A DNA stretch of 58,649 nt from an uncultured Clostridia bacterium (GTDB lineage Bacteria > Bacillota > Clostridia > UBA1381). Location of the stretch: contig CAKSGG010000007.1 in NCBI GenBank assembly GCA_934454215.1, positions 1 to 58,649 of the forward strand. Reading direction: 5' to 3'. Of the stretch, positions 1 through 7,774 are shown in pieces (within the stretch, counting starts at the first letter, position 1; every line of letters begins with the position of its first letter). Made by a program: the position numbers and the translations under genes. Below the pieces are notes generated by a model. It saw only the letters and a program-made list of their open reading frames with translations, was not told where the DNA came from and did no database searches.

Positions 1-1
1 G

Positions 2-247
2 GTTATAGTAACGTCGGACGATATTAACGCAAAGTATAACGAAAATTCGTTTAATCCCGTTGACGGTGAAATTATACGGGGCTGCGACCACCTTTCGGCA
101 TACATGGAGGCGTATTTGTCATTAAGCTACGGAATTAAATCAGAACAGATGGTGTCGGGATATAATCAGCTTAAAGAAAAATACTGCGGCAAAATTATAG
201 GCGGCGTGGATTTCGGAAAGCTTTTCGGATATTTTCAAATTGCCTGA
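2..247 (+). CDS. HD-domain hydrolase, C-terminal fragment
   Basis: Only the last 81 codons lie in the window; the reading frame is open from the first bases to a TGA. The visible part has a charged stretch with an Asp-Asp pair, a short Arg-Gly-Cys-Asp-His helix and a C-terminal Phe-rich tail. This resembles the end of HD-superfamily phosphohydrolases (YfbR/5'-nucleotidase-like), in which the Asp near the end of the domain helps bind metal. The assignment rests on that general resemblance, because the diagnostic His-Asp pair would lie upstream of the window. The gene is followed 12 bases later by recX with a good Shine-Dalgarno, so the two are probably co-transcribed. Substrate unknown. Confidence 0.45.
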   Translation, partial: VIVTSDDINAKYNENSFNPVDGEIIRGCDHLSAYMEAYLSLSYGIKSEQMVSGYNQLKEKYCGKIIGGVDFGKLFGYFQIA

Positions 248-259
248 AAGGAGAACGGT

Positions 260-745
260 ATGCCATACAGGAAAAACAGCGGACCGATGACGTATGAGCA
301 GGCAAAGGAAAAAGCTTTGCGGCTTTTGGAGTTTCGCTCACATTCGGAGCGTGAGTTGAGGGATAAGCTGCGCAGAGCGGGCGCTGAAGACGAGGATACG
401 GACAGAATAATAGAGTTTTGCCGTGAATATAATTTTATTAATGACGAGGATTTTGCACGGCGCAAGGCGGCGGATTTGAAAAACATAAAAAAATACGGCA
501 GAAACAGGATAAAGAGCGAGCTGTATTCGGTCGGAATTTCATCGGATATAATAGACGAGGTTATGTGCGAAATGGATTTTGACGATACGGAGGACGTGCT
601 TATGCCGCTTGTGGATAAAAAATTGAAGGGCGATTTTGAACGCAAAAACACAGATAAATGTATACGGTATTTTATGTACAGAGGCTATGACCTGAGCGAT
701 ATAAAACGCTGCATAGACGCTCTGCGTGCCGAATATGAGCAATGA
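260..745 (+). CDS. recX: Regulatory protein RecX
   Basis: A 161-residue protein of typical RecX length built from three-helix repeats. The N-terminal part has the family pattern of a short helix, then LEFRSHSERELRDKL, then a second module around residues 55-80 with FINDEDFARR. RecX binds the RecA filament and limits its activity in recombination and the SOS response. The start follows a good AAAGGAG site. It sits between an HD-domain gene and rimO with only 12 bases to rimO, so all three probably form one transcript. recA itself is not in the window. No LexA-type operator is visible nearby. Confidence 0.9.
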   Translation: MPYRKNSGPMTYEQAKEKALRLLEFRSHSERELRDKLRRAGAEDEDTDRIIEFCREYNFINDEDFARRKAADLKNIKKYGRNRIKSELYSVGISSDIIDEVMCEMDFDDTEDVLMPLVDKKLKGDFERKNTDKCIRYFMYRGYDLSDIKRCIDALRAEYEQ

Positions 746-757
746 AAGGAATAATAT

Positions 758-2083
758 ATGGACTGTAAAATAGGTATGGTGTCGCTGGGGTGCGCAAAAA
801 ATCAGACCGATGCGGAGGTAATGCTCGGACTGCTTGCATCGGACGGATATTCGATGGTAGATAATCCCGATGAGGCTGATGTATTGATTGTCAATACCTG
901 CGCATTTATAGATTCGGCAAAGCAGGAGTCAATAGATACGATTTTTGATATGGCGCAGTACAAGGATAAAAACTGCAAGCTGCTTATTGTAACGGGGTGT
1001 CTTGCTCAAAGATATAAAGACGAGGTACTGCAAGAAATGCCCGAGGTAGACTATGTTTTGGGTACGGGCGAATATGATAAGATATGCGAATGTATAAAGA
1101 AGGCATTCGAGGGCGAGCGTGAGGCTTACTGTGAAAATCCCGACAGAACGCCCGATGACTGTCTGCCGAGAATACTGACGACCCCGTCATATACGGCATA
1201 TTTGAAGATTGCCGACGGCTGTGACAACAATTGTACATACTGTGCGATTCCGAAAATACGTGGACATTACAGGAGCAGAAAAAAAGAAAGCATAATTGAG
1301 GAGGCAAAAAATCTTGCCGAAAGCGGAGTTAAGGAAATAATTCTTATTGCGCAGGACGTGAGCCGCTACGGCATTGATTTGTACGGAGAGTACTCTCTGT
1401 GCACACTTCTGGACGAGCTTGTTAAAATAGACGGAATAGAGTGGATAAGACTGCATTATCTGTATCCCGAGGCTATAACGGAGAAGCTTATCGGCACTAT
1501 TGCAAAATACGATAAAATATGCAATTACATAGATATGCCCGTTCAGCACGGCGATGATGAAATTCTGCGCAGAATGGCAAGACGGACAAATCAAGCGGAA
1601 ATACGGAACAGAATAAAAATGATAAGAGAAAAGCTGCCCGACGTAACAATCAGAACATCAATTATAGTAGGATTTCCGGGAGAAACGGAGGAGCAGTTCA
1701 ATACGCTTTATGATTTTGTTTCGGATATGAAGTTTGACAGAATGGGAGTATTTGCATACTCACAGGAGGAAGGAACGGCTGCTGCGAAGTTTGACGCTCA
1801 GATAGACGATGAGGTAAAGCAGGACAGACTTGACGCTCTTATGACGTTGCAGCAGGGTATTTCGCTTGAGCTTAACAAACAGAAGATAGGAAACACGATT
1901 GAGGTTATAGCGGAGGGCTATGACGAGGAAAGCTTTTTATTTTACGGAAGAAGCAGGGGAGACAGTATAGACGTTGACGGAAAGGTGTATTTCGGAACGG
2001 AAGACGAGCTTGCACCGGGTGACATAGTTAATGTCAAAATCCTGAACGCTGACGAATACGACCTTGCCGGACAGAAAATATGA
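758..2083 (+). CDS. rimO: Ribosomal protein S12 methylthiotransferase RimO
   Basis: A 441-residue radical-SAM enzyme. The N-terminal methylthiotransferase domain has its three cluster cysteines at C12, C48 and C81. The radical-SAM motif CDNNCTYC supplies C155, C159 and C162, and a C-terminal TRAM domain closes the protein. RimO adds a methylthio group to the conserved aspartate of ribosomal protein S12 using two 4Fe-4S clusters and S-adenosylmethionine. The related MiaB modifies tRNA; the IRGHYRSR stretch after the CxxxCxxC motif and the overall length fit RimO better. The stop codon overlaps an upstream in-frame ATG of pgsA, so the genes are tightly coupled. Confidence 0.93.
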   Translation: MDCKIGMVSLGCAKNQTDAEVMLGLLASDGYSMVDNPDEADVLIVNTCAFIDSAKQESIDTIFDMAQYKDKNCKLLIVTGCLAQRYKDEVLQEMPEVDYVLGTGEYDKICECIKKAFEGEREAYCENPDRTPDDCLPRILTTPSYTAYLKIADGCDNNCTYCAIPKIRGHYRSRKKESIIEEAKNLAESGVKEIILIAQDVSRYGIDLYGEYSLCTLLDELVKIDGIEWIRLHYLYPEAITEKLIGTIAKYDKICNYIDMPVQHGDDEILRRMARRTNQAEIRNRIKMIREKLPDVTIRTSIIVGFPGETEEQFNTLYDFVSDMKFDRMGVFAYSQEEGTAAAKFDAQIDDEVKQDRLDALMTLQQGISLELNKQKIGNTIEVIAEGYDEESFLFYGRSRGDSIDVDGKVYFGTEDELAPGDIVNVKILNADEYDLAGQKI

Positions 2084-2097
2084 AAGGAGAGATGTAT

Positions 2098-2646
2098 ATG
2101 AATACAGCAAACAAACTAACGCTTTTCAGAGTGGTTCTTGTACCGTTATTTATGATTTTACTGCTGATTGACAACGGAGTCTGCCAAATGGCGGCGCTTG
2201 CGGTTTTTGTAATAGCGTCGCTTACGGATATGCTTGACGGTAAAATAGCGAGAGAGAGAAATCAGATAACCACATTCGGTAAATTCATGGACCCGTTGGC
2301 GGATAAAATTCTTACAACGGCGGCGTTTGTTATATTCCTTGAAAAAGGGATTATCAATTCATGGGCGCTTATGCTGATTCTTGCCAGAGAATTTATGGTT
2401 GCCGGCGTAAGGCTTTGCGCTGTCGGCGAGGGTAAGGTTATTGCGGCGTCGTTTTGGGGTAAATTCAAGACGGTATCTCAGATGGTTGCGATAATTGCGT
2501 CGATTATTATACTTAATGTGCCGTTTGTGCCTGCTGAAACGGGTGCATCCATTTCGGCGGTGCTTGTTTGGATTTCGATAGTGTTTACCGTAGTTTCGGG
2601 AGCGGAATATCTGATTCAGAACTGGCATTTAATGAAATTGAAATAA
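2098..2646 (+). CDS. pgsA: CDP-diacylglycerol-glycerol-3-phosphate 3-phosphatidyltransferase
   Basis: An integral membrane enzyme of about 182 residues that makes phosphatidylglycerol phosphate, the committed step to phosphatidylglycerol and cardiolipin. The CDP-alcohol phosphotransferase motif D-x2-D-G-x2-A-R-x8-G-x3-D-x3-D is complete, starting at the DMLDGKIAR stretch. Several hydrophobic helices follow. Two earlier in-frame ATGs exist (2080 and 2092), but the AAAGGAGA ribosome site at 2083-2090 lies 7-8 bases before the ATG at 2098, so that start is preferred. It follows rimO directly and is followed by hisIE after 10 bases. Confidence 0.92.
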   Translation: MNTANKLTLFRVVLVPLFMILLLIDNGVCQMAALAVFVIASLTDMLDGKIARERNQITTFGKFMDPLADKILTTAAFVIFLEKGIINSWALMLILAREFMVAGVRLCAVGEGKVIAASFWGKFKTVSQMVAIIASIIILNVPFVPAETGASISAVLVWISIVFTVVSGAEYLIQNWHLMKLK

Positions 2647-2656
2647 GGAGATTAAC

Positions 2657-3310
2657 ATGTTTAAACATAAAGAAGAACAGGAAGATTTACGGGTGCGTTT
2701 TGATGAAAACGGGCTTGTTCCTGCGGTAGTGCAGGATATAAAAACAAAAGAAGTACTTATGGTTGCCTATATGAATAAGGAGTCATTCGACATGACGTTA
2801 AGCTCCGGCAGAGCGGTATTCTGGTCAAGGAGCCGTAAAGAAATCTGGATTAAGGGTCAGACGTCGGGCAGTTATATGAATGTTGAGGAAATAAGATTTG
2901 ACTGTGACAGAGACTGTCTTTTGCTTTTGGTTAAGCCTGACGGCGGTGCTTGCCATACGGGTCACAGGAGCTGTTTTTTCAGAAAGCTGGAGAACGGGGA
3001 GCTTGTTGAGGATAATAACCCTCAATATCTGCATGATTCGATTTCGACAGAGGAAAAAACGGTTCGTTCAAGACGCCAAAATCCTGTTGAGGGCAGTTAT
3101 ACAAATTATCTGTTCGCAAAGGGCGAGGATAAAATTCTGAAAAAAGTTGGCGAAGAGGCGGCAGAGGTTGTTATAGCAGGAAAGAACCGTGACCAAAGTG
3201 AAATAAAGTACGAGGTTGCGGACTTGATGTATCACCTTACGGTTATGCTTGTTGACAATAATATGTCATGGAATGATATATTTGAGGAAATGGATAAGAG
3301 AAGAAACTGA
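2657..3310 (+). CDS. hisIE: Bifunctional phosphoribosyl-AMP cyclohydrolase / phosphoribosyl-ATP pyrophosphatase
   Basis: A 217-residue fusion that carries out steps two and three of histidine synthesis. The N-terminal HisI domain (about residues 10-115) has the zinc cysteines and histidines in CDRDCLLLL and GGACHTGHRSCFF. The C-terminal HisE domain (about 125-215) has the pyrophosphatase helix EEAAEVVIAGK and the Glu/Asp-rich EVADLMYHLTVML helix. No other histidine genes are in the window, so this gene stands outside a complete his operon, last in a housekeeping run. A good AAGGAG site precedes the ATG. A strong intrinsic terminator follows the stop. Confidence 0.94.
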   Translation: MFKHKEEQEDLRVRFDENGLVPAVVQDIKTKEVLMVAYMNKESFDMTLSSGRAVFWSRSRKEIWIKGQTSGSYMNVEEIRFDCDRDCLLLLVKPDGGACHTGHRSCFFRKLENGELVEDNNPQYLHDSISTEEKTVRSRRQNPVEGSYTNYLFAKGEDKILKKVGEEAAEVVIAGKNRDQSEIKYEVADLMYHLTVMLVDNNMSWNDIFEEMDKRRN

Positions 3311-3343
3311 AAAAGCGGGGCATTTTTTACGCCCCGTTTTTTT
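3311..3343. terminator. Bidirectional intrinsic terminator
   Basis: CGGGGC (3316-3321) pairs with GCCCCG (3331-3336), followed by seven T on the plus strand and preceded by an A run that gives a U tract on the minus strand. It sits between the convergent hisIE and GH3 genes and can serve both. Confidence 0.9.
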
Positions 3344-4385
3344 ATTCCTTTATTATTCCGCACTCCTTTTTAACTCTTATTATTCGGTCAACGGCTTCAT
3401 CTATCGTCGATTCGCTTATTTCACCTTTTCGGACGCCGTCCGTAATTTCATTCAGCGCCGCATTGAAATCCGATACGATAATCATATCGTTACCTGCATT
3501 GACCGCCTTTATATATGCGCCTCCGTATGCCTGAACTGCGTCCATTTCCATATCGTCCGTCATGATAATTCCGTTAAAATTCATTGCCTCGCGCAGATAA
3601 TGGTGAACCGCCGGAGATAACGACGCAGGCAGCTCCGAATCCATGCAGTTTACAATATTGTGCGAAACGAGCACAGCCTCCGCACCCTCGGCAATGCCAA
3701 GCCTGAACGGGACGAGGTCTTTGTCGGTAAATTCGCTCAGCGGGCGCTTGTCTACTGCTATTCCCGTGTGAGTGTCCTCGTTTGAACCGTAGCCGGGAAA
3801 ATGCTTTAAACAGCTTGCAACATTTTCACGTTTTGCGGCTTTAACGGCTTCGGCAACATACTGTGCCGTAGTGTTTTCATTTTCGCCGAGTGAACGCTTG
3901 TATATAAAATCGTCGGGGTCGGTGGAAACATCGGCAACAGGACCGAGATTCATATTTATGCCGAGCGAATACAATAACTGTGATTTTTCGCTTGTTATAT
4001 TTATAAGGTTGTCCATGCCGCCGGCACGGTAATAATACGCAGGTGAATTGAACGGCTCATGGCGCAGATAAGGGTTTGAGCTTACTCTTACGACCGTTCC
4101 ACCCTCTTCGTCGGCTGCGATAAACAGCGGAACATCGGAGGAGCGCTGAAAATCCGATATTTTTTTTATAACCTCGTCCTTTGTTAAATCCCGAAAATCA
4201 CGCTCAAACATAACGATTCCGCCTGCACCCTTGTCAAGTATGTAATTCATATCGTCCTCGCACCGCACAAAAAGCATCTGCGCCGCTTTTTCTTCAAGCG
4301 TCATATTTCCCGTTTCCACTTCTTTTGTTCCGCAGCCGCAAAGCATAAGCAATGAAGCGGCTATTGCCAAAATTGATTTTTTCAT
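3342..4385 (-). CDS. GH3 beta-N-acetylhexosaminidase-like lipoprotein (NagZ family)
   Basis: A 347-residue glycoside hydrolase family 3 protein with only the N-terminal TIM-barrel domain, as in NagZ. The signal peptide ends in the lipobox LCGC with lipidated Cys18, so it is anchored on the outer face of the membrane. Family motifs are clear: KHFPGYG followed by the catalytic-loop DTHTG (His), and TDDMEMDA, which carries the nucleophile Asp. NagZ-type enzymes remove terminal N-acetylglucosamine from muropeptides or other glycans. The lipid anchor suggests work on wall fragments or dietary glycans outside the cell. An AAAGGAA site precedes the ATG, and a likely promoter lies at 4423-4451. Confidence 0.85.
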   Translation of the reverse strand: MKKSILAIAASLLMLCGCGTKEVETGNMTLEEKAAQMLFVRCEDDMNYILDKGAGGIVMFERDFRDLTKDEVIKKISDFQRSSDVPLFIAADEEGGTVVRVSSNPYLRHEPFNSPAYYYRAGGMDNLINITSEKSQLLYSLGINMNLGPVADVSTDPDDFIYKRSLGENENTTAQYVAEAVKAAKRENVASCLKHFPGYGSNEDTHTGIAVDKRPLSEFTDKDLVPFRLGIAEGAEAVLVSHNIVNCMDSELPASLSPAVHHYLREAMNFNGIIMTDDMEMDAVQAYGGAYIKAVNAGNDMIIVSDFNAALNEITDGVRKGEISESTIDEAVDRIIRVKKECGIIKE

Positions 4386-4422
4386 AATTAAAATATTCCT
4401 TTCGTATATTTAAAACTTGTCC

Positions 4423-4451
4423 TTAATATATTTTATTCACGGCATGTTCAA
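4423..4451 (-). promoter_or_regulatory. Likely sigma-A promoter of the GH3 lipoprotein gene
   Basis: On the minus strand a TTGAAC -35 element (4446-4451) is followed after 17 bases by TATTAA (4423-4428), about 40 bases before the start codon. It lies downstream of the terminator hairpin at 4471-4494, so the gene need not depend on upstream transcription. Confidence 0.6.
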
Positions 4452-4465
4452 AATATTACCGAAAT

Positions 4466-4541
4466 AACAAAAAAACTACCTTTGCGGAAGGTAGCTCTTT
4501 TGTTCTATGTATAGGATAAAAGGGTAGAATGTAATTTCTAC
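4466..4541 (-). ncRNA. Candidate small RNA of about 75 nt
   Basis: A short minus-strand unit bounded by a near-consensus promoter (4548-4576) and an intrinsic terminator (4471-4494). Its 5' end can fold as a small hairpin (GTAGAA with TTCTAC), followed by an unpaired AU-rich stretch and the terminator stem CTACCTT/AAGGTAG with seven U. I see no start codon inside. It could be an independent sRNA or a leader that is terminated before the GH3 lipoprotein gene. I recognise no known RNA family. Confidence 0.45.
4471..4494 (-). terminator. Intrinsic terminator (minus strand)
   Basis: CTACCTT (4476-4482) and AAGGTAG (4488-4494) form a perfect 7-bp stem with a 5-nt loop. On the minus strand the stem is followed by seven T. 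It ends the short transcript from 4541 and any read-through from the broken gene above it. Confidence 0.75.
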
Positions 4542-4547
4542 ATCTTT

Positions 4548-4576
4548 ATTATACCATAACTTACCGTACAATGCAA
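4548..4576 (-). promoter_or_regulatory. Sigma-A promoter for the candidate small RNA
   Basis: Minus-strand TTGCAT (4571-4576), 17-base spacer, perfect TATAAT (4548-4553). The predicted start is near 4541, only about 75 bases before the terminator. Confidence 0.7.
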
Positions 4577-4604
4577 GAGTTTTTTATAAATTTTTCAATT
4601 ATTT

Positions 4605-5086
4605 TTATTTAATATTGCTTCTAATATCTGAAATCAGATGTGACAGCGGTCTGACATAATTTTTCATTCCGGCATGGTTTGCACATCTCTGATATACTTC
4701 GCTGTTATCCATTAAATAAAATATCTGCCCCTGTTCTCCTAAACGGACAATTTTATCATCTGACAAATCCTTGTCATAAGTAATTATATGCCATAATTCC
4801 TTTATTTTAAAATGTGATAACGTTCCCCTATCCGCTTGGCTTACCTGCTTCCATCTTTCTTTTGCAGCTTATGCCAATCTGCCAGCCATCCTTGCATTTA
4901 AACCATTTGTCAACTTCCAAATCCTGATTAAAATGACTTGGCGCTTCTGTCGATGAAAAATGATAGTAATTGAAAAGAAAAGAAACAACATTTTCCAAAG
5001 AGCCTCCGCCCCGTGCTTTTCTTTTTTGCTTCTTCGACACTTAAAGACTTGATTTTATTATTAAATAAAAGAATTTCAACGTTCAT
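4605..5086 (-). pseudogene. Frameshifted small gene, possible restriction-endonuclease-like fold
   Basis: Three consecutive reading frames cover one protein-like sequence. Frame 1 runs from the ATG at 5086 (MNVEILLFNNKIKSLSV...), frame 2 carries GGGSLENVVSFLFNYYHF to DGWQIGISCK, and frame 3 carries ERWKQVSQADRGTLSHFK to the TAA at 4605. Removing one A from the run at 5017-5027 and one from the run at 4860-4863 (T on the plus strand) restores a single frame of exactly 159 codons. The EVDK...GWQIGISCK pattern loosely recalls a PD-(D/E)xK nuclease core, but I do not recognise the family. A good promoter lies just upstream. It may be a real decayed gene or a product of sequencing errors in A runs. 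Confidence 0.6.
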
Positions 5087-5117
5087 AATATTCTCATTTC
5101 CAATTATAATTTCTTAT

Positions 5118-5146
5118 ATTATATCATATAATCAGGCAAAAATCAA
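5118..5146 (-). promoter_or_regulatory. Sigma-A promoter upstream of the frameshifted gene
   Basis: Minus-strand TTGATT (5141-5146), 17-base spacer and TATAAT (5118-5123), about 30 bases before the ATG at 5086. It begins just past the stop codon of the flippase gene. Confidence 0.65.
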
Positions 5147-5147
5147 T

Positions 5148-6674
5148 TTATTTATTTTTATTTTTTATCATTTCCGCTGCGAGCTTAATACTGTATTTGA
5201 ACTCGTCCGTTTTCATGAATATAACGCTGTTTATTACAAGCGGAATCAATGCCGATATTGCCGCAAACGCTATAAATTCAATATACGGGTTTGCAATCAA
5301 TGCGCCTGTCATATTTGTCAAAGTGCCGATGAGCGCACATTCGGCGGCGGTTACAGCCGCAAAAACAATATTGCGCAGGAAAATACCTATACAGTTCATT
5401 TTCAGAAACGAGCCGTAAAAAAGGATAACCTTTAATATAAACTGAATAAGATACGTTGCGGAGGTCCCCAGCAGTATTCCCGCCATGCCTATGGTTTTGC
5501 CGAACACAAACGAGATTATCAGGTTTATGCCCGACCCGATAAGCGATATATATTTATCATATTTAAACAGTCCTGCCGCCGATACGAAATTCCATATGGG
5601 AATATCTATTGTAGACATATACAAATTAAATATGCAGATGAAAATGGTTGTTCTGCCGAGCAGAAGCCCTTCTCCGAACGCTATATTTATAAACGGGTCA
5701 ATAAGCCCCGTCAGACAGCAGGCGCAGAATGACGCTAAGAAAAACATTATAAACAGCAATCGCTTAAATACCTTATGTATATGCTCAGGCGGTTCTGTTG
5801 CGACAAGATTTCCCACGCTGCCCCTCATGGCGGAATTGAATTGTTTCAGTGTTGCCGTAAGAGTTCCGAGAATTATATTATAATTTGAATACAATCCCGT
5901 CTGAATAGTTCCGACGAGCGCATTTATAAGTATGCTGTCGGTGGAGGTGGTTATAACTCCCGACACCTTTCCGATAAAAATATGACCGACGTCCTTTGCT
6001 ATCATGCGGTTTTCCGATTTTGACAGACTGCCGTTTATTTCGTTTATAAACGGGTACAGCTTATCGACACGGTGTGAAATCATCATGTTTTCCGCAACGG
6101 TGCATACCGTCAGCATTATCAGATAACAGGCGAGCTCATGCGTAAGCTTTAAAATTATTATACCTGCTATAATCGTAAAAATTTTATAGCCCAAATCAAA
6201 AATCGTGATTATATATTGCTTTTGGTCTGCCGAAAGCATGGAGCGCTTATATGTGAAAAGATATGATGAGGTCGACTGTAAAAGAAACAATATAAATATT
6301 ACGGATATATATTGCTTTGAATAGCTTACGTCTGATACGATTTTGTCCATAAACGGCAGCAGGCAAAGTCCCAAAACCATTATTACAGCCGCAATAATCC
6401 GATAAATATTTTTATACGCACGCATAAGCTTGGCAATTTGCACTTTGTCATCGGCGGCTATGGGGGCGTACATATGATATACGATTGCCGTTCCTATTCC
6501 CAGCTCCGCAAGCGACAGCATTGTTATAACGCTTGTCAGAAACGCATTAAGTCCTACGCCCTCCACTCCGATTGTGTCTATCATTACACGTCTGGAGAAC
6601 ATACTCAAAAAGCAAACGATTACCTGCTGAATAATGCCCCATATTGAATTTTTCAGAGTAGCCTTGCTTCTCAT
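5148..6674 (-). CDS. Polysaccharide flippase (Wzx/MATE-like)
   Basis: A 508-residue membrane protein with about 12-14 hydrophobic helices and the N-terminal pattern typical of Wzx/RfbX flippases in Firmicutes (basic start, SIWGIIQQ, then SRRVMIDTIG, VEGVGLNAF). These proteins move undecaprenyl-linked oligosaccharide units across the membrane before polymerisation. It is the last gene of the polysaccharide operon, 10 bases after a glycosyltransferase gene, with a GAGGG ribosome site. I see no clear terminator after its stop; a promoter for the next unit begins at once. The role as flippase for this cluster's product is inferred from family and position. Confidence 0.82.
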   Translation of the reverse strand: MRSKATLKNSIWGIIQQVIVCFLSMFSRRVMIDTIGVEGVGLNAFLTSVITMLSLAELGIGTAIVYHMYAPIAADDKVQIAKLMRAYKNIYRIIAAVIMVLGLCLLPFMDKIVSDVSYSKQYISVIFILFLLQSTSSYLFTYKRSMLSADQKQYIITIFDLGYKIFTIIAGIIILKLTHELACYLIMLTVCTVAENMMISHRVDKLYPFINEINGSLSKSENRMIAKDVGHIFIGKVSGVITTSTDSILINALVGTIQTGLYSNYNIILGTLTATLKQFNSAMRGSVGNLVATEPPEHIHKVFKRLLFIMFFLASFCACCLTGLIDPFINIAFGEGLLLGRTTIFICIFNLYMSTIDIPIWNFVSAAGLFKYDKYISLIGSGINLIISFVFGKTIGMAGILLGTSATYLIQFILKVILFYGSFLKMNCIGIFLRNIVFAAVTAAECALIGTLTNMTGALIANPYIEFIAFAAISALIPLVINSVIFMKTDEFKYSIKLAAEMIKNKNK

Positions 6675-6684
6675 ATATCAGCCC

Positions 6685-7770
6685 TCATTTCAAAATATTT
6701 TTTGCTTTGCCGTAAAGCCTAAAGCTTATCGGGAATTTATACATTGCGTCAAGAACGGAAAATTTCTCTTTTGACGCAAGCTTTAATATCAACCGCCGTT
6801 CGTGCCATTCGTATGATGAAAAATCAAACGTTTTGAAAAATGTGCAAAACGGCTCGCTGTGTATGAATTTCTTAAATTCAGCTTTTCGGCTTTTTCTTGT
6901 TTCGGAGTTGTTTTTATGAAAAATATTTAATTCAAAATTATTTATTATATAATGTATAAGCTTGTATTTTCGCCATTGATTGAGAATTTCGGTATCATTT
7001 TCAAACAGCGTATTCAAATTTTCCGTATCATATTTTATGCAGTCGCTTATAATTTTTTCAAAATCCGCACTGTATCTGTTTGTTATTGAACCGATATTTT
7101 TTCTGTATAAATATAATATCTGCGGCAGATAGCCGATACTGCCGCACGCAAAAAATGCACGTGTGTTAAATTCAACGTCCTGCGACTTTTTCATACCGTC
7201 TCTGAATTTCAGATTGTTTTCGTTAATAAAGCTGCGTCTGTACGCCTTTATACATACCGATGACGGGGTGCTGTCGGTCATTCCGAAGTCCTCGGTATTC
7301 GGCGGCTCACCCGTAAGGCACGCTCTTGAAAACCGCTTTGACACAGCTTTGGGGAGCGGTGTAATAGGCTGTATTTCAGCTTTTATATGCGGAACAGCAC
7401 CGTCAAACCTCTGCCATTTAAACATTACTATATCAAATTCCGTATCCTTCAGCGCATTGCAGATACATGACGCATAACCGTCCGAAACAGCGTCGTCACC
7501 GTCAATGAACGTAATCCATTTGCCCCGTGCTGCGTTAATCATGGTATTTCTCATACGGCTTATTCCGCCGTTTTCACTTTGTCTGATATAACGTATTCTT
7601 GAATCGGCTTTTTCGTATTCACGGCATATTCGGGAGGTTGAAATATCCGAGCAGTCGTCGCCCAGTATAATTTCAATATCTGCGGATTTATCCGATATAA
7701 TGCTTTCTATACATTGTCTCAGAAACGGCTCGCTTATGTTGTATATGGCAGTGCATATGCTTAATGTCAT
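6685..7770 (-). CDS. Family 2 glycosyltransferase
   Basis: A 361-residue GT-A enzyme. The N-terminal half has the GT2 signature: SICTAIYN at the start, the Asp-Asp of ILGDDCSD, the RNTMINAARGKW helix and the metal-binding FIDGDDAV. The C-terminal half (about 200-361) is helical, basic and without membrane segments. It is clearly paralogous to the next upstream gene over its whole length, including a shared C-terminal HxxN...EFK...SEP block, which suggests tandem duplication. It should add one sugar to the lipid-linked repeat on the cytoplasmic side. The sugar cannot be read from the sequence. An AAGGAGC site precedes the ATG. Confidence 0.85.
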   Translation of the reverse strand: MTLSICTAIYNISEPFLRQCIESIISDKSADIEIILGDDCSDISTSRICREYEKADSRIRYIRQSENGGISRMRNTMINAARGKWITFIDGDDAVSDGYASCICNALKDTEFDIVMFKWQRFDGAVPHIKAEIQPITPLPKAVSKRFSRACLTGEPPNTEDFGMTDSTPSSVCIKAYRRSFINENNLKFRDGMKKSQDVEFNTRAFFACGSIGYLPQILYLYRKNIGSITNRYSADFEKIISDCIKYDTENLNTLFENDTEILNQWRKYKLIHYIINNFELNIFHKNNSETRKSRKAEFKKFIHSEPFCTFFKTFDFSSYEWHERRLILKLASKEKFSVLDAMYKFPISFRLYGKAKNILK

Positions 7771-7774
7771 AATA

